DNA of 64,000 nucleotides from Isochrysis galbana (Eukaryota > Haptophyta > Isochrysidales > Isochrysidaceae). This document shows positions 33,897 to 45,842 of this stretch, piece after piece. The position numbers and the translations under genes were made by a program. The notes beneath the pieces were generated by a model. It saw only the letters and a program-made list of their open reading frames with translations. It searched no databases and was not told the origin of the DNA. Position 1 is the first letter of the stretch. Each line of letters begins with the position of its first letter. The stretch is from contig CM030941.1 in the NCBI GenBank assembly GCA_018136815.1, forward strand, positions 3,661,035 through 3,725,034. Direction: 5' to 3'.

Positions 33897-34581
33897 GTGC
33901 GCAGAGAGAGAGGGGGGGGGGGGGGAGGGAGGGAGAGGGAGAGCGAGGGAGGGAGAGAGGGAGAGGGAGAGAGGGAGAGGGAGAGAGGGAGAGGGAGAGA
34001 GGGAGAGGGAGAGACGGAGGGGAAGCGAGAGCGGAGGGCGGAGGGCGGACTGTGGAAGACGGACGGTGGAGGACGGCCGGTGGAGGGCGGAGGCAGGCTG
34101 GTGGAGGGCGGAGGGGCGGAGGGGCGGAGAGGCGGAGGGGCGCGAGAGGTGTGGTGGTGCAAGCGGATCGGGAGGAGCCGGGGGGGGGGCGGGGGGGGGG
34201 GGGGCGGGGGGGGGGGGGGCGGGGGGGGGAGATGGGAAGGCGGGGGGGGCGGGGGGGAAGAGGCGACGGCGCTTCTATTCATAGAGAGTAGAGGGAGGAA
34301 ACGGAGGAAGTACCTATTCATAGGTTGGGGCGCGGGGCAGTGCTCCCCGAGAAAGGGGCCGACGACAAACTACAACAAAACAGTGGGAACCCCTCTCGGT
34401 GGAGATACCGGTGGGGGGACGCCACGGTCGGTTGCGCGCCGAGGAGGGGGAGGGGGGGGGGGGGGCGGCGAGAAGGCGTTACTGCGTGCGGTCGGGGCCC
34501 TCGCCTCCCTCGGCTGCTCCCCCCGCCTTGCCCACCTCCACCTCCATCCCACCGCTCTCTCGCCGCCCCTCGCCCGCCGCG
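33897..34581. promoter_or_regulatory. Shared divergent promoter region with homopurine and poly-G tracts
   Basis: 685 bp between the ATGs of BCKDHA (minus) and the RSP2-like gene (plus). The left part (33900-34270) is GA-rich then nearly pure G on the plus strand, that is CT/C-rich in the sense of BCKDHA. The right part (34495-34581) is C/T-rich in the sense of the plus gene. Purine frames across it are compositional. Confidence 0.55.
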
Positions 34582-36344
34582 ATGGACGCAGCTTACCTCA
34601 AGGCGCACGTCGGCGGAGCGCTGGCCGCCGGGCTAGCCCACACCGTCCAGATGCAGCCCGACGACCCTGTCGCCTTCCTTGCCCAGTTCCTCCTCGCCGC
34701 AGACGCCAAAAAGTTGGCTGCTACCACTGCGGCTGCCGAGCGCGAGGCTGCCGAGAAGAATGCTGCAGACAAGGCGGAGGCGGCACGCGTGATAGCAATA
34801 CAGAAGGAGAAGGCGGCCGCCGCCGCCAAGGCTAAGGAAGATGGCATCGTTGCCGCACTGGATGAGGCTCTCGAGAAGGTACGCTGCCAGCGCTGGCATG
34901 CTGCTTGCTGGCCGTCGCACATTCCCTCGCAACGCAGCGCGCGAGGCAGAGATCATTCGTCACCTGCGCCGCCTTTATGAACTGATGGGTAAACCTTCGC
35001 CTGTCCCCGCAGGCCAGCTCCGCGGAGGAAGTATACACAGTCTGCATGAAGTACGTCACGGACAAAACTGGCGCATCTACGTACGTGGCCCTCACTGATC
35101 TCCCCGACAAGGAGGTCAAGATCCCAGAGTCCCCGAGCGAAGAGTCGCCCGCCGAACCTGCCGAGGGCGAGGAAGGGGCATCTGCTGAACCGGAGCCGGA
35201 GCCTGAGGAGGCACCCGAGCCGCCGCCCAAGTTCAACCCAACACTCCTCACTTATGTGGTTGCCTCTCCCGAGGCTACAGCACAGCTCATGGTGGGCAAG
35301 AAGCTCGCTCGGCCTGCGGCGCCGGAGGGCGCAGATGAGGACGCACCGGTCCCTCGTGGCAACGGCGAGGGTGTGTCCTTCGATGCGATCGATGCGTTCC
35401 TCAGCGACGGTGCCAAGTGCATGTATCTGCCACAAGCAATCCAAAACCGCTCCGTCAAGTTTTGGTCGGTGCCGCGCGTGGGCTCCCTCTCCATCGCGCC
35501 GATCGCCGACGCAGATGGTGACGTTCTCGGCATCATCGCGGCCGACACACTCAGTGGCGGCCGGATGGACTCTGGCATCGCGGCCGACTTCGGCACGCTC
35601 GCCGACAAGGCCAGCAGCGCGCTCTGCCGTATTGCGATCGAGGTGGCCAAGTGCAATGTTGCAGCCATCGCCGAGCTGTCGGCCGCCTACGAGCAGAGCA
35701 GCGCCGAGCTCGAGGCAGCGCTTGCGGCGGCGGCCGAGGAGGAGGGCACCGAGGGCGGCGACAAGCTCGCCTCGCTCAAGGCAAAGCAGAAGCGCGCTGC
35801 TGACGACCTGGTGGCCTTGTCGGGCGACAAGCTCGACTTCCTTGCCACGCGCAAGGCGGTGCCTCGTGAGGTGCTGCAAGTGCTCAAGGGTGTCATGAGA
35901 CTGATTGCGCCCGAGTCTGCAGCCGCCATCGCGTCCATGGACTGGGACGGCATGAAGGCGGCGGCCATTAAAGAAGGCAGCCTGCCGTGGGGTGAGGAAT
36001 TCTTCACCAAGGTTGGCAACTATGACGTGTTGGGGTCGAAAGACGTGGAGGGCTTCACAGCCGCTACAGGTGAGAGTGGGTATGTGCCCCTTGAGGTAGA
36101 CACTGAGGTGCTGAAGGCGAGCTCATTCGTTGCATTCCTCCTGCTGAATTGGTTGCGCGACACAAGTGCACTCTTCACCGCCAAGCTGGAGGAGGAGAAG
36201 GCAGCTGCGGCCGCCGCAGCAGAAGCGGCAGCAGCGGCTGCGGCCGCCGCAGCAGAAGCGGCAGCAGCTGCTGAGGCTGAGGCTGCTGCGGCCGCAGACG
36301 CTGAAGCGGCAGCGTCTGAGGATGCGCCGACCGCGGAGGATTAG
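34582..36344 (+). CDS. RSP2: Radial-spoke RSP2-like protein with Dpy-30 motif and GAF-like domain (two exons)
   Basis: Model: 34582-34878 and 35013-36344, GT-AG, phase 0, 542 residues. The N-terminus (YLKAHVGGALAAGLAHTVQM, QPDDPVAFLAQFLL, about residues 5-40) is a Dpy-30/RII-like dimerisation motif. A charged coiled coil runs to about 99. A GAF-like domain spans about 105-320 (VYTVCMKYVTDKTGASTYVA, SLSIAPIADADGDVLGIIAA), split by an acidic Pro/Glu-rich insert (about 135-165). An Ala/Glu-rich helical tail ends the protein. In Chlamydomonas, RSP2 combines exactly a Dpy-30 motif with a GAF domain at the radial-spoke neck of motile axonemes. The match is by domain order, so another ciliary Dpy-30/GAF protein is possible. 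It implies that the organism builds motile flagella. Confidence 0.68.
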
Positions 36345-36472
36345 GGCGACGGGGTCGCGGTGTCGTGAGATTGCCGAGGGAGGAGCTTCGACCCAGTCAG
36401 CCGGTGCCTCTGTGCCTGTTAGTGCCGCAATGTGCGTGCGTGCGTCGAAAATTATTATAACCGTGGTGCCAT

Positions 36473-37358
36473 AAAAAACATTCTTGAAGATGTCCGCAAG
36501 CTAGGTTCATACTTGGTTCACCCACGGGAGGGCACGAGCCCCCCCCCCTCCACTCCTCCCCCGCTATGGGGGAGAAATAAATTAATTGAACCTTTTAATA
36601 GTCTCACCGCACACGCGGCCGTGGACCCTCTACCTCTACTTTCTACTCACGTAGGGCAAAACTTTCTACACCCCCACTCCCCCGGCCCTTCTCCCCCCGC
36701 CATAAGGCGACTCCCCCCGTGCACTACTAAGGGGATAGGGGTGAAGGGCTTAGATATGGTCCGGTGGCCCGCGCCTCCCCCCGGTGATCATTCCCCCCCT
36801 TCCTCCTGTGTCTCCGAGTGGGCGGCGGTCTCAGCCCCGGCTTATCCTGTAAACAGGTGCGGGACTTACCTATTTTCCGGTGAGCGGAGCTCTCGCTCCG
36901 CCCACCCCCTTCTCCGCTCTCCGCGCTCTCTTTCTCCTCTCCTGTCGGCACGCGCGATGGCGCGCATGCGGCAGGCCTGCAGCTGCCCCTGGCGACCCCT
37001 GGAGGCTCCTGGAGGCCAGCTCAGGAGGCAGAGGAGGCTGGGGCTGGGCCCTGGCCTCCCCTGCCTCTCCCTCGCTGGCGCTCCTGAGCCTCAGGGGGCC
37101 CCACTCTGCACCTGTCTGCCTGTCGAACAGGGGGGGAGGGGGGTTGGAGCGATGGGCTGGTCACGAGTCACGAGGGGCCAGGATGGGCGAATGGGGCGAG
37201 CCTGTGGGGAAGGGAGTGGGTCAGTAGGGCAGTGGCCTCCTGGCAAGCCATCAGGCGTGCCAGGCGGAGGATGGGTGGCTCCTCCCCCATGGCAGGGGAG
37301 GAGTGAAGAGAGGGGGGGGCTCGTGCCCCCCATGGGTCAACCAAGTATAAACTTAGTT
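36473..37358 (-). mobile_element. Composite: LINE 3' stub, inverted 5' module and RetroB copy
   Basis: 36473-36497 is a stub of the LINE 3' end (AACATTCTTGAAG). 36498-36573 is a plus-oriented 5' module (AGGTTCATACTTGG, CACGAGCCCCCC, CTATGGGGGAG). 36589-37358 is a minus-oriented RetroB copy ending in AACCAAGTATAAACTTAGTT. The outer parts therefore form inverted repeats of about 75 bp. No clean target duplication was found. Non-coding. Confidence 0.68.
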
Positions 37359-39006
37359 CCCCGCGAAGGCTAGTATCTATATCTATCTAGATAGCGATAG
37401 CGAAGGGCTCGTATCTATATCTAGCTAGATGGCAGATTTCCTCCAGACCCTGATATCTAGATAGGACAAAATCCAACCTATTCATAGCCTTACTCTCGCT
37501 CCATCGGACGGTCGGTTTCTCTTGTGGTTCTTGTGGGTGTTGACACGTGAAGAGTGGGTATGGGGCTGTGTTGCGCATTGAGCCTGCGACGTGGGGTCGT
37601 GGGGGGTGCGGGGTGCGGCGTTTGTTGGGAGGTTAAGCTAGCCTTTCCGCTATGTCGAGTGCTTGTGGGTGGCGATATATATAACATTAATTATTTCATT
37701 TGTTTCATCGGTTTCGGTTTCGGGTCTTCAGTGCTCAGGATTTCCGCCTATCACAGGTCACAGGGAGGCCGTAGCGCGGCCTCTTGTGGCTTGAGGATGA
37801 GTAGCGCGGCGCGCCGCGCGCCGCGCCGCGCATCCTGTTACTTCATCGCACGTTAAAAGATACCAACCAAAGGGGGCCAAACGAGCACACAAGGCACACT
37901 AACAGTATCGCGTGAAGCGATTAAACGCACATACGGGTGGGTTGCGTGGGAGACTCACACAAGCGGACAAGGAAGCAAGGAAGGAGAGAAGGGGAGAGAT
38001 CACGGCTCGACTCATGCGGCCCTCTCCCCCTCCTCATCCCAATATAAGTTCTATGGTGCACACCACGCAAAACCAGCCCCGTGACACCGCCATGGCCCTG
38101 GCGAGCCAAGTGTCCGAGTGATATCGGGGGGGGGGGAAGAACCCAAGTATGAATATTAATATCCGAGTGCTTGAACTTCTTGCTGCTGTAATCGACCATG
38201 TTCCATGGTTAGTTAGGTCGCGTTCTGTCGAAATCGAAAGAGGACCATGTAAAGTTTTAGTCTGTCCCATATTCGACGGAACGTGACCTTTAGACCATCT
38301 ACATCCGCCGCAAGCCAAATGCCCAAAGAATAATTGAGCTAACTGGGCCTAGATGGAGATGAGGTCTGAAGGTGGGGTAGAAGGGTGTACCTTGGTTCCC
38401 CGGGGGTGGGTAGAAGTTATACCCGAGTTGCAGGGGTGCCGGCCGAAAAAAATCCAGACCCCGACCTGAGGGTTCGGCCTCTGAAGAAGGCTAGGCGGAC
38501 GTGGATGGTGGCTGAGGGGAAGCACGTACGCGTGGCCGTAGGGACAAAGCGGCCGTGTACGAGTGGGCAAAGCTGCATGCGCGCGGCGAGAAGCCCTTAC
38601 TTTTATTATTCGCCACACCCGTAGCCATTAGATGATGCACGGATGGCGACAAACAGCCATCAAGTCGGGTGTAATGTCCCTTGTTGATGGTAGGCCTACT
38701 CCCTTTCCTCTATCCTTGCTTTTGTATTACCCCGTTCGTGCCCTTGCGCGTCCCGTCCCCTTCGCCTTCATGCTTCTTCCTCTACACTTCTTCCTCCCCC
38801 GGGCCCTTGCGGCTGAGCTACAGCTGCTCAAACACCCTGAGTGTGGGCTGCCTCACCACTCCCAAGGCCTCGCCGATGGATCCCTCGCCCTATGGAAGGG
38901 GGCCTCGTAGAGCCCTGAACGTGTAGTGTGTACACGGGGGCGGCTTGTCGGCGACCCATGAAATGGAGGCAGCGCACCGCTCCATCGCCAATATTTGTGC
39001 ATTCAT
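37359..39006. other. Gene-free stretch with small retroelement pieces
   Basis: Repeats of TATCTATATCTAG (37375-37425), a RetroA-like 3' end (ATAACATTAATTATTT, about 37681-37696) and a piece of the RetroA 3' half (GCGAGCCAAGTGTCCGAGTG, 38101-38120). A hydrophobic frame at 38632-38910 resembles nothing I recognise and is not annotated as a gene. Confidence 0.45.
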
Positions 39007-40751
39007 TCACCATGGCCGTCGAGTCCTTTCCTGTTCCTCTCGCCGCCGCCTCGTCTCTTCCATCAAAAGCTGCTTCTCGCGCGCAACTTCATGAGCTGCC
39101 CGCGCGTCAGCACGGCCTAGAGAGAGGCTGCTAGTGATGAGCCGATTGGCAACGACGGCTGGAGGGGGAGCTGTTGGTGCCCGTTGCTCACACCTCTTAC
39201 CCTCATCAGAATTTCCTCTTCTTGAAGAAGGCGAGCCGCCCTCAGGCGAGCTGACGCCCAGAGCAGTGCGCAACCTTCCTGATCCCCATGCGTTTGACAC
39301 GGGCGCTCTAGTGGGCTCGCCATGCTCATTTGTACTACTTGCTAGCGACGGAATGTCAGGGATAAGGCCTGCCGCACCGTGCTCGTCGCCCGTACCTCCC
39401 CATGCTGGCGTCGACGTGGCACCCAACTCACTCTCGTCCCTGTTGAAGACAAGTCTATCCTCGGCCCCTGTACTATCGGCGGTACCAATCATACTTGTCG
39501 GTAGAGCATGGCGTTCGTGTGAGACTCCTTGTGGTTTTGAGTCGCTACATGGACTTTTGCCGGCGAAAGGCTGTATGCCAGAAGCAAGAGCAGGGAAAGC
39601 CGCCCGCTCCCGCTCTTCCTCCTCCGCCCGCCGTCGCATCTCGGCATTCGCCTGCTCTTCTGCATCCGTCCTATCCGGTAGAAACAAGTGCTATCCGGGT
39701 CAGAGAATGTGCCAGAATACTACAATATGCACTATGTTTCGACACGAGCCACCTGCCTTCGTAAACCCCTTGAACTGCAGCGCAAGTGCAAAGCATTCTC
39801 AAGCAGCTTCTGCCTCGTTAGCAAGGCTTGTGGCTCATACTTGAGAGGTTGCCATGGGTGTGAAGCGCAGCGGACTCACCTGCCTTGGGCAATTGAGCTG
39901 CGAGCCTTGTCAAGCGCAAGGGCGCGTTTCGCCTCCTCCGTCTCTCGCCGCTCTGCACGGCGTTCAGCGCCTTCCCGGCGTGCTTGCTCGAGCACCGCCG
40001 AGCGCGCCTCCGCCTGCTTCGCCGCCTCGGTCGCCGCAGCCTCTGCTCGTCGGTTGGCCTCGGCCTGGATGGCAGCCTTCCGTTCTGCAGCCGCAAGCTT
40101 CTTCCGTGCTGCTGCGGCTTCCTCCTCTGCAGCTGCTCGGGCACGGCGCTCCGCGCCCTCACGGCGCGCCTCCTCCAGCGCATGCCTCCGCTCCTTATCA
40201 TGCGCCTCAGCCAACTCCTTTGCCTTGCTTGCAGCCGCCTCAGCGTGCTTAGCCTCAAGTTCTATTACTGCCCTTCGACCAGGTGTTATGTATGTCGCCA
40301 ACGCCTCCCGGCTGGGAGCTGAGCGCCTGGGGGTGTCAGCGGCTGCACTGGCCGAATGGATGGCTGCCTCATCGTCGGCGGATGAAACCAGAACTCCTGC
40401 ACTCGCTACCCTCGAAGCGTCAGGTTTGGCCTTTCCTTGCGTGTCCGCCCGGTCACTCCTTGCATCGGCTGCACGAATATCTGGCTCGGACTCCCACCGC
40501 TCCTCCACCGCGGACCTTGCCGCCGTCGCCGCTTTGTAGAGGCTGGGAGCGGGTGGTTGAGCGCGTGTCCAGCGATCGTCTGCGTCACGGTCGGACCCCA
40601 CCAGCTCGTCCTCATCCCTCGCTTTCATTGCGAGCAGCTTGCGCACGCGGTTAGCCTCTCGCTCCGCCTCGAGAGCGTTCCGTCTGTGCTGGCCGGCGGC
40701 CTCGACCTGCCGGCGCATGGGTGGGCGGTAGACAGCGCGCTTGCGATCCAT
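39007..40751 (-). CDS. Ala/Glu/Arg-rich coiled-coil protein of unknown function (two exons)
   Basis: Minus-strand model: 39880-40751 and 39007-39670, 511 residues, GT-AG, phase 2, with the acceptor after CTACCGGATAG. The ATG at 40751 gives MDRKRAVYRPPMRRQVEAAG; the frame is open slightly further but without ATG. Residues 15-50 and about 170-320 are highly charged heptad-like helices (AEAAASKAKELAEAHDKERR, EEARREGAERRARAAAEEEA). Exon 2 continues this (DAEEQANAEMRRRAEEEERE), then a Ser/Pro/Gly-rich region, and ends in another basic helix (LLMEETRRRREEQERTRRPW). Such proteins are common among microtubule- and cilium-associated factors, but no domain identifies it. Confidence 0.66.
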
Positions 40752-41587
40752 TGGACGCCCTCTTCCACCCTCGATCGCTTCTTGCCCCCCCCCCCTCCTG
40801 CTCGCAATGCTCCCTTCCACTTCTGCCCCTCGGCTTGAGAGGGCTCACCGTCGGCGCCACACCTCGCCCTCCCCCTCGCACCAATATCCTCAAGTCGTTT
40901 AAAAAGAATACAGAGAGAGAGAAACAGAGGGTTGTCCTGAGAGAGACGAGAGAGAAGAGAGAGAGGGGAAGAGAGAAGAACACAGAGAGGACAGAGAAGA
41001 TGAGACAACAATTTTAGAGGAGTACGAATTTATTTACTTTCGAGGCACAATACAAGCCCGCGATTTTAAAAAAGGGGGGTAGGTCGGTTTTTGGCCGATT
41101 CTAGGGTGTCGTTTTCGGTTGGGGGGGGGGTCGGTATTTTCAAGGGGTGGTTATTTGGTTCGGGTGGGTGGGTGGGGTGGGGTTGGGGTTGGGGGGTTGC
41201 GCACGGAGCGCGCGAAGCGCCCTGGGCTGTTCGAGGGGGTCGGAAAACGCCTTGAAATATCGCGTCGTCAAATGCAAATACGGTTCGGGCGCGGGGGGGA
41301 CGCGCGCTCCATCTCCATCTCGGGTCTCGTCAGATGCAATATTAGCCTGGTCACTCACTATAAGGGTGCGGAGGGCACCAGCTACAATGGGTAAATGAAG
41401 GGCTAAATAAGCTCCCTGTGGATTCCAGCAGGATGGATCAGCAATCAGCAAAAAAAAGTGGGGGTTCTCCGGCAAAATTTTCGATGACGATGAAATATAC
41501 CGAATTCAGGCCTTCGAATAAGATCGAAGACGGTGCGCGAAATCATCTCCGAAATGCAGTCGCAGTCGCCCCCCCCCCCAGGTATAC
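40752..41587. other. Gene-free stretch with G-rich strand
   Basis: 5' flank of the coiled-coil gene. GA-rich 40905-41000 and a G-rich stretch at 41118-41200 with repeated GGGT/GGGGTT blocks that could form G-quadruplexes. No gene supported. Confidence 0.45.
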
Positions 41588-41600
41588 ATACGGTATACTT

Positions 41601-42361
41601 TAAAAAAAAACCTTTTAATATTCTTACCGCACTCGCGGCGAATGGAACCACTACCCACTACAAGTAGCACGTAGCATACTCTCTACACCCCCATTCCCCG
41701 GCCCTTCTCCCCCCGCCATCAGGCGGCTCCCCCCGTACACTACTAGGGGGATTGGGGTGGAGGGCTTAGATATGGTCCGGTGGCCCGCGCCACCCCCCGG
41801 TGATCTTTCCCCCCCTTCCTCCTGTGTCTCCGAGTGGGCGGCCCACTCTGTCTCGTCTTATCCTGTAAACAGGCGCGAGACTTACCGATTTTCCGGTGGG
41901 CGGAGCTCTCGCTCGCGCCCACCCCCTTTTCCGCGCTCTCTCTCCCCTCTCCTGCGGCACGCGCGATGGCGCGCCTGCGGCAGGCCTCCAGCTGCCCTCT
42001 GGCGGCCCCTGGAGGCTCCTGGAGGCCAGCTCAGGGGGCAGAGGAGGCTGGGGCTGGGCCCTGGCCTCCCCTGCCTCTCCCTCGCTGGCGCTCCCGAGCC
42101 TCTGGGGCCCCCAGTCTGCACCTGTCTGCCTGTCGACCAGGGGGGGAGGGGGGGTTGGAGCAATGGGCTGGTCGCGAGGGGCCAGGATGGGCGAATGGGG
42201 CGAGCCTGTGGGGAAGGGAGTGGGTCAGTAGGGCAGTGGCCTCCTGGCAAGCCATCAGGCATGCCAGGAGGATGGGTGGTTCCTCCCCCATGGCAGGGGA
42301 GGAGTGGAGAGAGGGGGGGGCTCGTGCCCCCCCATGGGTCAACCAAGTATAAACTTAGTTG
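41601..42361 (-). mobile_element. Retroelement RetroB, with 13-bp target duplication
   Basis: Target duplication ATACGGTATACTT at 41588-41600 and 42362-42374. On the minus strand the element starts AACTAAGTTTATACTTGGTT, shares about 400 bp with RetroA, then has its own 3' module (GTTTACAGGATAAG, ACCGGACCATATCTAAGCCC) and ends near CTATTAAAAGG plus T. No ORF of recognisable function. The neighbouring LINE 3' end begins immediately to the right. Confidence 0.82.
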
Positions 42362-42374
42362 ATACGGTATACTT

Positions 42375-42870
42375 AAAAAAAAGCATTCTTGAAGGTGACT
42401 GCTACGCTACTAGAGTACGTACTAGCTAGCCATGCACCATGCACTCTGTACACTGTACTCCTCTCCCCAGGACTTCTGTGAGACATCGCCCTTGCCCCCA
42501 CCTCCGCTCCCCCGCTCCTCCGCTCCCCGCTCCCCTTCCCGCCCCCCCCCCCCCGCCCCCTCGTTCCTTGGTCTTCTGTCTTCGGTTTCGTTCGGGGGGT
42601 CGTCCCATGTGCACTACTTTGGGCCTGGCGTTTGCATGGGCATGGGGGGGGGGGGGGGAGCTTTTGGCGAACGGTAGAATGTCGGCTTGCTCTAAGGTGC
42701 CGCGTTGTGGTTGTGGGGGCCCAGACAATTGGCTTTCCCCTTGCCCCTTGGGGTCCGTGCTTGCGGGGCGTCGTGTCCCTCGCGTACGGGTGTTATCCCT
42801 GGTCGCTGGTCGCTTGGGTGGTCTTCGTTTTCGTGTTTGAGTGTGTGTTCTATTTTCAGTCTTCTGGCTT
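42375..42870 (-). mobile_element. 5'-truncated LINE 3' end (same family as 8364-9279)
   Basis: Shares AAAAAAAAGCATTCTTGAAG, GACATCGCCCTTGCCCC, CATGTGCACTACTTTGGG and TATCCCTGGTCGCT with 8364-8700, in the same orientation. Only 3' non-coding sequence remains. Confidence 0.7.
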
Positions 42871-44043
42871 CTGGCTAGTGGCTAGTCGCTGGCCATGGGC
42901 CATGGGAGCCGCCCAGAGGGCGACCGGGGATTGAATGGGGGGGGAGTCAGCTCGATCGAGGGCAGGCCCAGCGCGGGCGTGGGTGTGCGATTCGCGGCCC
43001 GCGCCCACTGCGGGGTCTGGGCCAGAATGATTGATGATTGCCCAGCCCCTGCCAGAAGACAGGGGCTGAGGTTGGTTTTGGTTGTTGGTTGTACGGGGCC
43101 CCACCCCTACCCCTACCCCGGGGGGTGTCCGCAATGGAGTGAGGGGTCGCGAGGCGCCCCCAAATTGACCCCCACTTATGAAAGTAGGTTCTCCAAGGCA
43201 ACTAACTATAAAGTTAGTTCTAGTGGGTCGGGAGGAGGAGGAGAGAAGAGAAAATGCAAGTCTCTTAGGGTCCCATTGGAGGGGGGGACCGGAGAAAACC
43301 GATCCCTGAAGTTTCATTCAGTCGCTTTAAGGGCCACAGGCTTGCCGCCGCGCGGCCAATTGCGCATAGCGCGTGCGAGCGAGCGTGCACATGACTGTGA
43401 CTGATGGCTCCGCCAAAAGGGAAGCGTTAGTGTGCTCAAGAGGGGTGGGCACGAGGCACTTCCCCATTGGCCCCATTATAACAATAGGTTGAATGGAGAG
43501 AGGAAGAGATAGGCGAGAGAGAGGGGGGAGCGTGCAAGCAGAACGCGCTTGCCCCATGCGCACTCCACGCACCACACCACCTACCCACAAACCCACCCAC
43601 CCACGAACCCACCAACGCCAGCCTCTCGTCAATTTTGATCCTCAACCATCCCCAACATTTCGCTCCGTCAAGCGTTTCGCTCCGACGTGAGGGGATCCGA
43701 CTTCACTCTGTCGGACATTGCGCTCGACTACCATCGCCGACCACGTTGTCGTTGTTTCAGAAGCTGAGCAATGCGAGATGCACGGACTAGCACAAAAAGC
43801 GTAGAGCAGGCCACCCTCTGGGTGGACTCTTGACTTCATGAGGCAGACTGCTTGCTGTCAAAGAGCACTTGGTAAAAATGGCCAAGGTTCGACATGAAAA
43901 TACTAACATGGCTTCCCAGCGCGAGAGCATGGCTTGGCCGCAAAGCAGTGCGCCATGTAGCAAGGCAAATCATGTGACCTGACACGTATGTCTTTGCAAG
44001 CGTGCCCCGACGAGACCTGCTGGGTAACCCGCCATGCCGTCCA
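42871..44043. other. Gene-free stretch; another palindromic end
   Basis: 43119-43187 matches the inverse of 10376-10440. AACTAACTATAAAGTTAGTT at 43200-43219 is a near-perfect palindrome analogous to the RetroA/B 5' end. Tandem CCCACCC words occur near 43585-43605. No gene recognised. Confidence 0.45.
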
Positions 44044-45795
44044 TCATCGCTGGCTCGACACAAAGGAGTAGAGCATTATGAGGCCGAAGAAGATGGATGG
44101 GTTGGTGAAAAAGAGGAGTGCCCCGGCAGCCCATGTTAGTGTGCGCGCCCACCTGCGGCCGGGGGGAGTGGGGTTGGGGATGTCGACCTTGCAAAAGCAG
44201 CAGCGCATCGGCAAAACGAGGCGATGCATGCGAGCACCCAACGCGTCGAGCTTCGACCACAGTACCGGCCCCTTTCCCCGTTCCCCTACTCTAGCGCCAA
44301 GTGCCTTCCCCTGCTGCAGGCGTGAGCCCCCAACAAAATCCGTTTGCTCCGCGACTTGGCTGCGGCAGCTCACGTTTCTGCACTCTGCTTGGCGGTGCTC
44401 CAGTTGGCGAAGAGATACACGATAAGATTGCCCTTGTCCGGCGATTTGCTGCCATCGGCATCTGTGCGCATGAATGGCATGCCCTCGCCCAGCACGACGC
44501 GCCGCAGCGTTAAGGGAGGGATGGAGACGGTAAGAGTACGCTGGTCAAGCGTGGTGATCTCATGCACTGATCCTTTGAACAGGAAGGAGATCGGGTTGGT
44601 GTGCACCACAGCGGTAAGATCATTGCCCTGCCGCTGGAAGCGCGGGTGCTCGGCTTCCTTCACTTGGAAGCATACCCCATCATCCTCGAACGTGATGCGT
44701 GTGCCCTTCTGCATGTATAGCGTTGGGGGGGCGGGGAGGGGAATCAGCATGGAGAACCATGGCCAGCCCATCGATGCGACGTATGCAGTTGGCGGCACAG
44801 CGGATGGGGCATAGGCAGGCGTGGGTGCGATCGCCGAGGGCAACGGATTTGGGCGTACCTTCCAGCCCTTTCGCACGTCAATTGAGAAGGTCTTCCCATT
44901 GAAGGTGGCTGTCTTTCTTCCGCCCTTGTAAAGCTCCTCGAGCGAGAGCTCGATCGATTTGACCACGACCTGAGATGACGCTTGTGGGCCGCCGCCCGGC
45001 CCGCCACCGCCAGGACCTGCACCTCCGACCGCGCCACGAAAGAGGCCGGAGAGCAGCTCGTTCAGGTCGGCCGCTTGCACTCCTGCCCCCATGCCGGGTC
45101 CAAACCCGAATTGCACCCCAGGACCAAAGCCGCCCGCGCGGAAGCCGCCGCCCCTGCCGCCCATAGCTTGTCCGAACATCTGAGCGAATAGCTCGTTCGG
45201 GTCTATCCCACCGGACATGCCACCCATGCCGCCCGATGGACCGGCACCGCCGCCTCCGCGCCTGAGTCCAGCCTCGCCGAATCTGAGGGCAAGCCGGCGG
45301 GAGCATTGAGCTTGTTGTTCACATGGCTATAGCACATGCCATCAGCTCCAGACGCATACGCGTACGGCGAGCTCGGATGCACTCTGGGCAAATGATGCTC
45401 GCGGCGCCGCCAACCAGATCATAGTGTCAGAATACCGGACGAGTCACGCCACCCCTTGCCCCCGCTGGCCAGCTCAAACGCATGGCTGCGGCGGTCACCT
45501 GTCATAGATCTCTCGTTTGTTGGGATCAGATAGTGCCTCGTAGGCCTCAGCCACCTCTTTGAACTTCTTCTCGGCGTCCTTATTATTGGGGTTCTTATCG
45601 GGGTGCCACTTCATCGCCATCTTGCGGTACGCCTTCTTGAGCTCAGCATCTGTGGCATTCTTGGAGACACCGAGAGTCTCGTAGTACCCCCTGGGAAGGA
45701 AGGAAAGGGGAGAGGGGGGGGGGGGGAGGTGGATCGTAGGGTCGTGGACGGCGCGTGTGCTGCTGCCACCGCTACCGCGCTGCGGCGACGTACAT
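44044..45795 (-). CDS. Type II DnaJ (Hsp40) with predicted C-terminal membrane anchor (five exons)
   Basis: Minus-strand model: 45776-45795, 45499-45690, 44859-45282, 44374-44708, 44044-44152, 359 residues, every junction GT-AG and in phase. It starts [20 protein letters not shown]. The J domain (residues 7-70) has the HPD motif ([20 protein letters not shown]). A Gly/Phe/Met-rich region (about 72-155) and a DNAJB1-like C-terminal domain follow ([47 protein letters not shown]). No Cys-rich zinc finger is present, which makes it type II. The last exon adds [20 protein letters not shown] and [15 protein letters not shown], a hydrophobic tail that could anchor the protein with the chaperone parts in the cytosol. 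J proteins stimulate Hsp70 ATPase. Without the last exon the frame would end at SAET. The first and last exons are less certain than the rest. Confidence 0.8.
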
Positions 45796-45842
45796 GAGGG
45801 AGGTGGGGCGCGTGTGGAGAGGAGGGGCTGGAGAGGGAGGAA

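Noticed and set aside
33743-34321. Pro/Ser frames across the BCKDHA-RSP2 intergenic region
   Set aside because: Compositional frames in G- and GA-rich promoter DNA, overlapping two supported starts.
38632-38910. Hydrophobic frame with possible membrane segments
   Set aside because: No similarity recognised, no splice or leader support, surrounded by repeat fragments.
41118-41200. TTGGGG-like blocks considered as interstitial telomere
   Set aside because: Only a couple of units in a generally G-rich stretch; more likely a G-quadruplex-type simple sequence.
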